Source of the DNA: Caballeronia glathei
GTDB taxonomy: Bacteria > Pseudomonadota > Gammaproteobacteria > Burkholderiales > Burkholderiaceae
DNA: 64,000 nt
Reading direction: 5' to 3'
Assembly: GCF_000698595.1 (NCBI RefSeq)
Contig: NZ_JFHC01000022.1
Span: 1 to 64,000, forward strand
Shown: positions 15,751 to 23,878 of the stretch, in pieces
Layout of the letters: the number at the start of each line of letters is the position of its first letter
How positions within the stretch are numbered: position 1 is the first letter of the stretch
Position numbers and translations under genes: made by a program
Notes under the pieces: model-generated
What the model was told of the DNA's origin: nothing
The model's database searches: none
The model's input: the letters and a program-made list of their open reading frames with translations, nothing else

Positions 15751-17070
15751 TCACTTGGCGGCAGCATCACCGGCCGGAAGGGCGCCGCGCAACACAAAGG
15801 ACAGCAGGTCATCCGCAGACGGTTCGCCCCACACCTTAGTCGAGAGCCACGCAAAGAAAGACGTCTCGACCAGCTTGGTCAGCGCCTTGCCCGCCTTCAC
15901 CTTCAGGTTCGCCGCGGGTACCAAGGCGTTGTATTCCTCGACCAGAGCGGACTGGTCTTCGTCCGAAAGCTCCGAGAAATAGCCTTTTGCATCGTGCGCT
16001 TGCGCGGCCAGATATTTGGCGCGCAGCTCGCCGGTCGTCATGGCCTCCGGCTGGCGCAGGGGAGGAGGCGCGCTCGACGGCGCCGTCGCTTCGGAAGCCG
16101 CGCCGTCGCCCCAGCCCGCTGCCAGGGCGCGCCGAAAATAGGCGGGCACGTTGTCCAGCGGGGGCGAATTCTTCCTCGTCTGACGGGCTTTCGTATACGC
16201 GATGGCACCCTTCAGCTTCTCGTTGGCATGCGAGCGCGCGAGCTTGCGCGCCTCCGACAACGGCACACCGAGCTTCGTGATCGCCAGCACGAGATCGGGA
16301 TCAGCGTCGGTCTCAGCGCTGTTCGTCTCCTTTCTCGTCACCTTGAACTGCAACGCGACGACGGAGCGCCCGTTCTTGAACTCCACCAGTTCGATCGTAT
16401 GCTCCGACAGCTCGTTCACTTCCGCGATACAAGGCGCGAGAACCGCTCGCTTGAAGATCTTGTATTCCTTGTACTTGGTCGCCCCTTCCTCCTGCCCGAG
16501 GATCAGGTCTTTGAACCGCGCGAGCGGCATGCGCGCCGTTTGTCCGACACGTTCATACCGGACCGTGTTCTCCCACAGAGCGAGCGAGTGCGCCCGCCGG
16601 AACTGCGCCGCAATGCGCAGATCGAGCATGGCGTACTTCTCCGGATCCAGAAGCTCCGAGCGAATTTCAGCCGAGAACGAATAGTGCAGCAGCGAGCCGT
16701 CGATACGCGCACCCGCGATCAGCCCCGAAGCCGTCCACGCGCCTTTGGTGCCATCCGTATTCAGGTGATCCCAATCGACGACGATCCCGATCAGCGACCG
16801 GATCGTATCCTTGATATAGCTGACGTTGTTGGTCGTCAGTTCGAGCATGCTCTTGATCTCGGGTATCGGCATTTCGAACTGGGCGCGCCCGGGCTGAGCC
16901 TGGTTCTGCGAGATGGCGTTTTTGATCAGCGCATTGAAAATGCGTCGCTGCTGAAGCGAGATGATTCCCTTCTTGGGCGAAGCGTGAATCGCCTGGACTG
17001 CCTTTTTGAGCAGTTGGGGTGCGGGCGATTGCTGAAACAAGGCGAGCTGGCCTTCTTTGCGCTGTTTCAT
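15751..17070 (-). CDS. repA: Replication initiator RepA (Rep_3-type winged helix)
   Basis: A 439-aa initiator that should bind the iterons and open the origin. The N-terminal half has the Rep_3/WH1 pattern: LISLQQRRIFNALIKNA-like start, MPIPEIKSMLELTTNN, DTIRSLIGIVVDW, then LHYSFSAEIRSELLDPEKYAMLDLRIAAQF and ALWENTVRY. The C-terminal third is alanine-rich and more variable. I place the start at the ATG 17070 (MKQRKEGQLALF) because a promoter and an inverted half-iteron lie directly upstream. A TTG at 17127 would put the operator inside the gene. It is convergent with parB. Confidence 0.92.
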   Translation of the reverse strand: MKQRKEGQLALFQQSPAPQLLKKAVQAIHASPKKGIISLQQRRIFNALIKNAISQNQAQPGRAQFEMPIPEIKSMLELTTNNVSYIKDTIRSLIGIVVDWDHLNTDGTKGAWTASGLIAGARIDGSLLHYSFSAEIRSELLDPEKYAMLDLRIAAQFRRAHSLALWENTVRYERVGQTARMPLARFKDLILGQEEGATKYKEYKIFKRAVLAPCIAEVNELSEHTIELVEFKNGRSVVALQFKVTRKETNSAETDADPDLVLAITKLGVPLSEARKLARSHANEKLKGAIAYTKARQTRKNSPPLDNVPAYFRRALAAGWGDGAASEATAPSSAPPPLRQPEAMTTGELRAKYLAAQAHDAKGYFSELSDEDQSALVEEYNALVPAANLKVKAGKALTKLVETSFFAWLSTKVWGEPSADDLLSFVLRGALPAGDAAAK

Positions 17071-17089
17071 AAGGTCTCGGCGACTGAAT

Positions 17090-17127
17090 ATAGGTGAAAT
17101 GCTAACAGTAGCGTGTTCACCTATCAA
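17090..17127 (-). promoter_or_regulatory. repA promoter with inverted half-iteron operator
   Basis: Reading leftward, TTGATA (17127-17122) and TAGCAT (17104-17099) are separated by exactly 17 bases and form a sigma70-like promoter. Over it lies a perfect 9-bp inverted repeat, TTCACCTAT (17116-17124) and ATAGGTGAA (17090-17098). Each arm holds the AGGTGAA core of the iterons. In iteron replicons such as pPS10 and R6K, Rep dimers repress their own gene at an inverted half-iteron while monomers bind the direct iterons. The layout here matches that scheme. Confidence 0.7.
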
Positions 17128-17303
17128 CCGGCCAGATCCGGTTCACGCCTTGCATTCCGGTACAAACCGAGGTCCTGGCTCGACAGAATCGGCGAGAGCC
17201 GACGGCGCTTCTACTCCTTCCTGGAGCTTGTTTATTAAGGATTTTCAGGCCGAAGTTCCCCGTCGGTCCACCTCGTCCGCCACACGATTTCGACACGCGC
17301 CCA

Positions 17304-17758
17304 TCCCAATGCGATGCACCTTATCCTGCCCCAACGCCGTTCACCTTATGCCGTCGGCTGTCCGCGTCCTCGCGCCGATGCAATGCCGAACCTGCGCTTT
17401 CTGCTTCTGAGCGTCCCAAAACCGTTCACCTAAGGCTCGACCCTGGTGGCCCACCCGACCTCAACCCATCATCCGCCGCTTGAACTCCCAGCCATCGGGC
17501 ATTCGATCCCAATGCAGTTCACCTTTGGGCGACGAGGCTCCTTTAGCTACTTGAATCATCTGGAAAAACGGCTTGGGCCACGCGAAAAACCCGTACCGGC
17601 CCATCTCCCAAATTCGTTCACCTTTGAGCCGGCAGTCTCTTCCTTGCCACTTCATCCCAATTCACTTCACCTGATTCCCATGTCCACTCACCCCCTGTCC
17701 CACAGCCATTCACCAAAGTAACAAGCCCGTGCACCACAGGTCCCAATGCAGTGCACCT
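17304..17758 (-). repeat. oriV: Iteron array (nine 18-mers), probable oriV
   Basis: Nine same-orientation 18-mers fit TCCCAA-N4-GTTCACCT. They start at 17304, 17329, 17414, 17507, 17606, 17655, 17676, 17698 and 17741. The best are 17414 (TCCCAAAACCGTTCACCT), 17507 (TCCCAATGCAGTTCACCT), 17606 and 17741. Those at 17676 and 17698 are degenerate. The last four are spaced 21, 22 and 43 bases, about two or four helical turns. They lie upstream of repA and next to an AT-rich stretch, the standard arrangement of an iteron origin. No clear DnaA box (TTATNCACA) was found. Confidence 0.8.
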
Positions 17759-17814
17759 AAACCACAACCAGCTTCACCAGTCGCTCAATTTCGTCCGTAA
17801 AATCAATCACTTCG

Positions 17815-17880
17815 CGGACGTAAACGTATGTAAACGATTCAAAGTGTTATTCAAAGTAAACAACGTGAGTCCATAAAAAA
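17815..17880. other. AT-rich tandem repeats, probable DNA unwinding element
   Basis: Fifty-seven bases right of the last iteron the sequence becomes AT-rich and repetitive. GTAAACG occurs at 17820 and 17830. The tandem 12-mers ATTCAAAGTGTT (17837-17848) and ATTCAAAGTAAA (17849-17860) follow. Such short AT-rich direct repeats next to iterons are where Rep-bound origins melt. Assignment is by composition and position. Confidence 0.55.
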
Positions 17881-18678
17881 CTTCCCGACCTACACCACGT
17901 CCTACTCCACATGCCCCTGCAAGTCCCAAAAGCATGACCCTTTTCCGATCGATGTCCTGCGCGCGACTCCCTTCCGGAAAACCGTCGGGCGTGAACTCCC
18001 CAATAATCGATTCGCCCACTGATCGCGACGATTCGTCACCGCTCAGGCTTACGGACAACGCACTCGTCCCTTTGAAGATCCGATTGCAAAACTTCGCCCG
18101 AACCGCGCGCCCATCGAACACGATCAACGCCGCGCATCGTGATGCTCCCCAATGTGCGCGATACGCCTTTCCCTCAACCTTTCACACGAACTCAATCCGA
18201 GCCGCTGAGGTGAACCCCCTTGGGGTCCAGTCGTTCGTAACCCCAAAGCGGTATCGAACAGAGCGCAATAACGATTGCTGACATCCACCGCCCACGCGAC
18301 CCCAACCGTCCACGTAACGCGTAGCCGGAGCGAGTCCATGTCCATATCGGGTCAAGTGCACGTCCCGCATAACCAGCCGACGTACGGCCCACGCAGACCA
18401 CACTCGATTGAACACGCCAGTTCCCCGATTCCCGGCCCCGTGAACTAACCAGCCCGTTCCCTCGCTCACCGATGGCCAGCGGCTCGATTCTGCAAGCCTG
18501 TTAATGCAATGGTATGTTCATGCAACAACTGGTTTTCCCGAGCCCGACTTCGCCAACAAACGAATGGTCGACGCTACGGCTCGACAGCTTTCGCAAGCAA
18601 ACCAGTGCGAGGACGTACGCGGGCATCGGGGCCGCGCCCTCGTTCAACCTTCAATCCTTTCTGTAAATTCGAGACACT
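17881..18678. other. Intergenic segment right of the origin
   Basis: No frame here shows a recognisable domain. One good outlying iteron-like 18-mer in forward orientation is at 18208-18225 (AGGTGAACCCCCTTGGGG), and a weaker reverse one is near 18298. Composition is less GC-rich than the coding flanks. The final bases carry the MFS gene leader without an obvious strong ribosome site. Confidence 0.4.
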
Positions 18679-19929
18679 ATGTTGACGGAAAACAATCCGC
18701 CGACGGGTAGCTACTTGCCGGCGAACGACAGCGTGTCGTCCTCGTTGCGGCAGTGGCTGGCCGTCGGAGCGGTAACGATCGGTGCATTCGCGTTTGTCAC
18801 GACCGAATTCCTGCCGGTGGGCTTGCTGCCGCATGTCGCCCGCGAACTGAATGTATTGCCCGGAACGGCCGGACTGATGGTCACTACGCCCGGCGTCATT
18901 GCAGCGATCTCCGCGCCCGGACTCATGCTCGGAGCGGGGCGCATGGACCGCCGCTTCGTCTTCCTGTTCCTGACCGCGCTGCTTCTGGCTTCGAACCTTC
19001 TGTCTGCGTTCGCGCCGAATTTCACCGTGATGCTCATGGGGCGGGCGCTGCTGGGCGCCGCCCTCGGAGGATTCTGGACGCTGGCAACTTCCGCCGCGGC
19101 CCGCCTCGTGCAACCCAGGGACGCTGCAAAGGCGATGGCCATGATCCTGACCGGCGTGACCTGTGCCACGGTGATCGGCGTGCCGCTCGGCACCTTCATC
19201 GCAGGCCTCGCGTCCTGGCGCTGGTCGTTTCTGGCGACCGGCGGCCTCGTCGGCGTCGCACTCGTGGCGCAACTGTTCCTCGTTCCGTCGCTGCCGTCAG
19301 GCGTTGCGTTGCGGTTTTCGGACCTGTCGTCGCTCGTGCGGCGCTCTCATCCGCGCAGAAGCCTGTTGATGGTGGCGCTCGTGTTCGGCGCTCACTTCTC
19401 CTCGTACACGTACATCACGCCATTCCTGCTGCACGATGCGAACTTCGACATGTCGACGATCACCTGGCTGCTGCTCGGCTTCGGCATCATCGGCTTCGTT
19501 TCCAACTTCGTCGCTTCGGCCACGGTCGTGCGGAACCTGCGGCCATCGGTTGCCGCGATGGTGTCGCTCTTGATGTTCGCTCTCGTGCTGATGCCCGTCC
19601 TGCGTCATTCGCAGTTCGGCGTGATCGCCGTCGTGCTGGCCTGGGGAATCTCCTTCGGCGCGCTTCCGCTCTGCTTCAGCGTGTGGATCCAGCGAGCGAC
19701 GCCCGACCAGCCCGAAGCCGGGTCGGCGCTTTTTGTCAGCATCATTCAGGTCGCGATCGCGGTGGGTTCGTCGGTGGGCGGGGCGGTGGTCGATCACGTC
19801 GGCATCCGCGCCGACTTCCTGTTGGGAAGTTCACTGGCGCTGCTGGGTCTCGCGGCGCTCGCGAGCATCGGCACGCAAGCGCAAAGCGCCGCGCGCGATG
19901 CGCTTCCTTGCAGGGCGACACCCGAGTAG
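18679..19929 (+). CDS. MFS transporter, DHA1-type drug/metabolite exporter
   Basis: A 416-aa inner-membrane protein with about 12 predicted helices. The first helix carries GAFAFVTTEFLPVGLLP, a hallmark of the DHA1 exporters (AraJ/YdhP/NepI group), followed by LPGTAGLMVTTPGVIAAISAP. The loop after helix 2 has a motif A variant (GRMDRRFVF). Helices 4-5 show GRALLGAALGGFWTLATS and motif C-like TGVTCATVIGVPLGT, typical of proton antiporters. It is monocistronic, facing away from the origin. The exported compound is not predictable; purine nucleosides, arabinose-like sugars and drugs are known for relatives. Confidence 0.9.
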   Translation: MLTENNPPTGSYLPANDSVSSSLRQWLAVGAVTIGAFAFVTTEFLPVGLLPHVARELNVLPGTAGLMVTTPGVIAAISAPGLMLGAGRMDRRFVFLFLTALLLASNLLSAFAPNFTVMLMGRALLGAALGGFWTLATSAAARLVQPRDAAKAMAMILTGVTCATVIGVPLGTFIAGLASWRWSFLATGGLVGVALVAQLFLVPSLPSGVALRFSDLSSLVRRSHPRRSLLMVALVFGAHFSSYTYITPFLLHDANFDMSTITWLLLGFGIIGFVSNFVASATVVRNLRPSVAAMVSLLMFALVLMPVLRHSQFGVIAVVLAWGISFGALPLCFSVWIQRATPDQPEAGSALFVSIIQVAIAVGSSVGGAVVDHVGIRADFLLGSSLALLGLAALASIGTQAQSAARDALPCRATPE

Positions 19930-20064
19930 CGAGGGCAGGGCGGGGCGTTCTTCATGATCGACGCGCGGTGCCGGGCACGTGCTTGGCGCGCGTCTCGGCG
20001 GCGTGGCGGAGCGATCGGGCCATACGTTCTGGCACATGCTTCGCGGGCCCGCCCGTGGCGATTG

Positions 20065-20355
20065 TCAGCGAATGGAGGCGTCCTGTCCGAGACGCGCCAT
20101 CGCCGACTCGAACTGTTCCGCCCGCAGCGCACGATGCTGAAAACCGCCCTGACTGGACGGAATGCCAATACCGCACAAGGCCCGATGCTGCGTTTCCGTT
20201 TCCACGCTATCCGCGATGATCCGCAAACTGAAACAGCTTGCGAGATACATGATCCCGCGAACGATTTCGGCGCCGCGCTTGACGATCGCGTCAGCGGCAT
20301 GGTGCTGCGCGAGCAAAAAAACGAACTAAGCGCGCTTGCCAGGCCGCATGCGCAG
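20065..20355 (-). pseudogene. EAL-domain (c-di-GMP phosphodiesterase) C-terminal remnant
   Basis: Leftward translation gives IVRGIMYLASCFSLRIIADS, then VETETQHRALCGIG and a QGGF stretch. This is the C-terminal third of an EAL domain (usual pattern: I..LA...L.VIAEGVET..Q...L...G....QG). The key Glu of the E-G-V-E-T motif reads DSVET. An in-frame TAG at 20326-20328 falls where the LDRSFV segment should be (RA*FV), and nothing upstream restores the EAL signature or a start. It is a decayed fragment. The rest of 19930-20640 shows no gene. Confidence 0.6.
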
Positions 20356-20490
20356 CAGGCGAGAGTCGACGTCTCCTGGATATCGACGCGCGGAGAAACA
20401 AAGGGCCGCAGCATCGCGAAGACCTCGAGTTAAACGATGACGAGCTGCAGTCTTCGCGCCCGCCCTGACGAGCGACCGGCTCAGCCGCCA

Positions 20491-20508
20491 AGGTGAAGCG
20501 GATTGGGG
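20491..20508 (+). repeat. Outlying iteron-like 18-mer
   Basis: AGGTGAAGCGGATTGGGG matches 14 of 18 positions of the reverse complement of the 17507 iteron. It stands alone about 2.7 kb from the origin array, so it may be chance or a remote RepA site. Confidence 0.3.
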
Positions 20509-20644
20509 CGAGCAGGCGCATCGACGCTTGCGATCGCCACCGTGCTGTCAATGGCGCAGGCCGCAAACGGCGTGTCTCACGCAGCGAAAGCGGGCCGTCG
20601 CGCGTTCGCTTCATCCGGGCAGCGGGCCTGTTTCACGCGGCGCC

Positions 20645-21232
20645 TCAACCGGCGGCGACATGGTCGAGCGTCGACGCGATCGTCAGTCGCGCGCGCGACA
20701 GGCACGCGATCACCGATTCGATCGGAATATCGAGCACCTCGCCGGTCTCGGCGTAGTCGAACCCTTCGACCTGCACCAGGATCAACACCGCGCGCTGGGC
20801 CTGCGGCAAGCGCTCGACAGCGCGAATGATTCGCGCGTGCAGTGGCGACTGATCCGCTTCTTCGGCTCCCGGCCCGTCGCTCATTTCCAGCATCGCGCGG
20901 GACCACGGTGCGTATGAGAGTTTAGGGTCGCCACGCGCTCGAAGATCGTCGCTCCAGATCGCCCATACGATCGAGAACATCCAGCAGATGGGCGACACGT
21001 TTTCCCGGCGGCGTTGTGATTGTTCGACACTGCGCGTACAGGCACGTCGAACCAGGGCTTCCGCGTCGGAGGTGTCTCCCGAGATGCGCAGGGCGAATGC
21101 CCAGAGTCTTGGCAACAACGATGCGAGCAGGCTCGCCTGATCGACGGACTGAACGCGAGGCCCGCTGCTCGAGGCATCGCGCGCGCGGCCCTTCGTCGCG
21201 CGAGCACCATTTGCATGCGTGGTCGGAGTCAT
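20645..21232 (-). CDS. ECF-like RNA polymerase sigma factor with weak region 2
   Basis: A 195-aa protein starting at ATG 21232. Region 4 is clear at about residues 130-190: IIRAVERLPQAQRAVLILVQVEGFDYAETGEVLDIPIESVIACLSRARL, a normal sigma70-r4 helix-turn-helix. Region 2 (LLPRLWAFALRISGDTSDAEALVRRACT) keeps only the generic pattern and lacks a strong DD.QD.W core helix. No anti-sigma gene lies beside it. Relatives in Burkholderia often sit alone or near sensor genes. It may direct a small stress regulon. It could also be degenerating, as the EAL remnant next door has. Confidence 0.75.
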   Translation of the reverse strand: MTPTTHANGARATKGRARDASSSGPRVQSVDQASLLASLLPRLWAFALRISGDTSDAEALVRRACTRSVEQSQRRRENVSPICWMFSIVWAIWSDDLRARGDPKLSYAPWSRAMLEMSDGPGAEEADQSPLHARIIRAVERLPQAQRAVLILVQVEGFDYAETGEVLDIPIESVIACLSRARLTIASTLDHVAAG

Positions 21233-21560
21233 ATGAACGCCCGTTGAGTCCTGGGTCGGACCGTCCAGCCGACAGCGCAAAGCGCCGGGCGTAAGTTTCT
21301 GCGGAGATCCCGCACGGGCGCCTCACGTGCACGGGTTTCGCCGGCTTCATGTTGCGAGCGAGCGGCGATATCACGGCGCTTCGCGGCATGAACGTTCTCA
21401 GTCACCTGATCCTTCTCGATCTGAATCTCGATCGCACGGCGTCTCCTTGACGAAAGCCGGCGCGCGGCAAGGCCGCTGGCGTCGCCGTCGAAACGCGCGG
21501 GCGAGGGCGCAGCGGCGCGCTTGCCGATTTCTTCGGGCCTCTCGCGCCGATGCTCCACGT
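21233..21560. other. Gene-free gap between the sigma factor and nitrilase
   Basis: The 328 bases have frames open on both strands, as is common in GC-rich DNA, but none shows a recognisable motif, a ribosome site or conserved composition. I see no repeat or hairpin of note here. Confidence 0.4.
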
Positions 21561-22547
21561 TCAAAGGACTTGGCTCCCTGCTTCGGCAAGCGCTTCGACA
21601 TCGACGGACCTGAGATGCGGTGCGCGCTCATGCAAATGGCGGGCAGGCGTGCGGTCGATCAGCAGACTCAGCAGTTCCGGGCGGCTATAGTGGCCGGTCG
21701 AGTCCATCATTCGCTTGCGTTCGTTGATCAGGCGGAAGTCGAGGTCCGCGATCACCTCGCCTTCGCCGGAGCGCAGCGGCTCGCCCATCAATTGTCCCGA
21801 CGGCGAGACGATCGCGGTAAAGCAGCCGCTCGAGATCGGACCAATCGGAGATCCCGTGTCCTTCATGATCCGGGCCTGCTGTTCGGCATCGAGCCAGGCG
21901 GTCGCGTTGACGACGAAGCAGGCCGATTCCAGCGCGTGCTGGCGAATGTTCACCTCCATCTGCTCGGAAAACAGGTCCCCTCCGAGCGAGCCGGGATACA
22001 TCGCCGAATGGATCTGCTCGCCGTCGGCCATCAGCGCGTAGCGGGCGAGCGGCAGGGAGTGCTCCCAGCATGCCAGCTGGCCGATGCGGCCGGCCGCGCT
22101 GTCGACGGCGCACAGTCCGGAGCCGTCGCCCTGTCCCCAGACGAGGCGCTCGTGGTACGTCGGGGTGATCTTGCGGCGGCGCTGGATCAGGGTGCCGTCG
22201 GCATCGAACAGCAGTTGCGTGTTGTAGATCGTGCCGCCATCGCGCTCGTTGACGCCGATGGAGACCACCATGCCCGCCTGCCGGCACGCCTCGCCGATGG
22301 CGTCCGTCGTGACCGACGGCACGGTCACCGACTGCTCGAGGAGCCGATGGTGTTCGGCGCTCATCGCATAGGGCGCCTGCACGAGCGAAAAGTAGGGGTA
22401 GTACGGGACCACGGTCTCCGGGAATGTGGCGAATTGCACGCCCTGGCGGCCGAGTTCGAGAATTTTCGCGACGACCTTCGCGACCGTTCCCTCGCGGCTA
22501 TATAGCACCGGGCTGATCTGTACTGCCGCGGCTTTGATGGTAGTCAT
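21561..22547 (-). CDS. Aliphatic nitrilase, Nit6803-like
   Basis: A 328-aa nitrilase that should convert nitriles to acids and ammonia through a Cys thioester. The triad is E44 ([12 protein letters not shown]), K126 ([18 protein letters not shown]) and C160 (LACWEH). Several stretches resemble Synechocystis Nit6803 closely ([27 protein letters not shown]), including the uniform nine-residue offset of its E53/K135/C169. GAAAGGA precedes the ATG at 22547. The other genes of the Nit1C cluster are absent. A GlxA-type regulator is divergently transcribed. Nitrile, cyanide or plant-derived substrates are possible. Confidence 0.88.
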   Translation of the reverse strand: MTTIKAAAVQISPVLYSREGTVAKVVAKILELGRQGVQFATFPETVVPYYPYFSLVQAPYAMSAEHHRLLEQSVTVPSVTTDAIGEACRQAGMVVSIGVNERDGGTIYNTQLLFDADGTLIQRRRKITPTYHERLVWGQGDGSGLCAVDSAAGRIGQLACWEHSLPLARYALMADGEQIHSAMYPGSLGGDLFSEQMEVNIRQHALESACFVVNATAWLDAEQQARIMKDTGSPIGPISSGCFTAIVSPSGQLMGEPLRSGEGEVIADLDFRLINERKRMMDSTGHYSRPELLSLLIDRTPARHLHERAPHLRSVDVEALAEAGSQVL

Positions 22548-22697
22548 GCTGCATCCTTTCAATTGTCTGGAGAGATGTCTCTCGCAAAGTGGGATTCGAT
22601 CGGCGCATGCCGTGAAACTGCTCACCCGCCCGGACTCGCCGGATTCGCGGATCGCAGGTATTGCCGCTCGATGCCGTATTTATATCGCCGCTTGTTC

Positions 22698-22735
22698 ATG
22701 TCTCAAAGGACGTATAAAGTACGTTTTCAGGACAT
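22698..22735. promoter_or_regulatory. Palindromic control site between nitrilase and its regulator
   Basis: Nested symmetry is visible: outer arms ATGTC (22698-22702) and GACAT (22731-22735), and inner arms ACGTA (22710-22714) and TACGT (22720-22724). It ends 19 bases before the regulator ATG. It probably serves autoregulation or activation by the AraC-type regulator. Confidence 0.4.
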
Positions 22736-22754
22736 CAGCCGGAAAGCCCCGAAC

Positions 22755-23711
22755 ATGCCAGCCCTGTCAGTCGCCTTTATTGTTTTCGACGGTTTTCAGT
22801 CGATGTCGCTCTCCGCGCTCCCCGTGTTCGAATACGCCAACGCAACGGCTGGAGAGGCGGTCTACGAAACGGTCGTTCTGTCCGAGCACGGGGGGATCGT
22901 GCGTTCGTCCATGGGCCTCTCGGTCGTGACGGAACCCTTTGACGACCAGGTCTTCGATACCGTGATCGTCGGCAGCGGGGACTCCGTCATCGAGGCGGCG
23001 CCCCCGGGCCTGCTTGCCTTTGTGCGCGACCATGCGCGCACGGCGCGTCGCACGGCGTCGATCTGCTCCGGCGCATTCGTGCTGGCGCAGGCGGGGCTGC
23101 TCGACGGCCGCCGGGCAACGACGCACTGGAACTACGCGCCGGCGCTCCAGGCCCGGTATCCGTCGATTCAGGTCGATGCCGACCGGATTTTCGTCGTCGA
23201 CGGTTCGATATGGACGTCGGCCGGCATGACGGCCGGCATCGACCTGGCGCTGGCGATGGTCGAGAACGATCTGGACGCGGACAAGGCCCGGCGGGTGGCG
23301 CAGACGCTCGTGGTGTACCACCGTCGCGCGGGCGGCCAGTCGCAGCATTCGACGCTGCTCGAACTCGCGCCCAAGTCCGACCGTATCCAGACCGCACTGA
23401 CGTACGCGAGGCGCAATCTCGCCTCGCCGCTGTCCGTGGAGCAGCTGGCGGACGCCGCGCGCCTCAGTCCGCGCCAGTTCAGCCGCGCGTTTCGGGCGGA
23501 AACCGGCCAGTCGCCCGCGAAGGCGATCGAAAACCTGCGTCTGGAAGCGGCGCGGATCATGCTGGAAGACAGCCGGCACACGCTCGACCAGATTGCCGGA
23601 CAGACCGGCTTTCACGATGGCCGGCGCATGCGGGAGGCCTTCCTGCGGGTCTTCGGACAGCCCCCGCAGGTGTTTCGTCGCCGCGCGAAGTATGAAACCG
23701 GCGTGAGTTGA
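22755..23711 (+). CDS. GlxA-type AraC regulator with DJ-1/PfpI sensor domain
   Basis: A 318-aa regulator. Residues about 1-180 form a DJ-1/PfpI-like domain (VAFIVFDGFQSMSLSALPVFEYAN) with a nucleophile-elbow-like Cys104 in ASICSGAFVLAQAGLLDG. Residues about 215-318 hold two AraC helix-turn-helix units (SVEQLADAARLSPRQFSRAF and TLDQIAGQTGFHDGRRMREAFLRVFG). The start at 22755 follows GGAAAGCC and matches the family N-terminus; an upstream extension is not conserved-looking. Divergence from the nitrilase suggests it activates nitrilase expression in response to a nitrile or amide. Confidence 0.9.
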   Translation: MPALSVAFIVFDGFQSMSLSALPVFEYANATAGEAVYETVVLSEHGGIVRSSMGLSVVTEPFDDQVFDTVIVGSGDSVIEAAPPGLLAFVRDHARTARRTASICSGAFVLAQAGLLDGRRATTHWNYAPALQARYPSIQVDADRIFVVDGSIWTSAGMTAGIDLALAMVENDLDADKARRVAQTLVVYHRRAGGQSQHSTLLELAPKSDRIQTALTYARRNLASPLSVEQLADAARLSPRQFSRAFRAETGQSPAKAIENLRLEAARIMLEDSRHTLDQIAGQTGFHDGRRMREAFLRVFGQPPQVFRRRAKYETGVS

Positions 23712-23878
23712 TGGCGCTCAATGGCGTGTGAGGAGGGCGCGCGCAGTCCGCATGCGGCGATCAATCTCCGCCATGGTTTTTTGTTCGCCCTCGATGCGCG
23801 CGCGCATGCATGTGAGCCATGCGGTCAATGCTTGCGAAAGCGGCTAATATCCGGGTCTCCATCGTGGGACGATCCCCC

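Noticed and set aside
17304..17758. CRISPR array
   Set aside because: Repeats are only 18 bases, imperfect and irregularly spaced, with no cas genes; they fit iterons next to repA.
17807..18127. 106-residue leftward frame right of the iterons
   Set aside because: It runs into the AT-rich tandem repeats, has no recognisable domain and would place coding sequence over the likely unwinding element.
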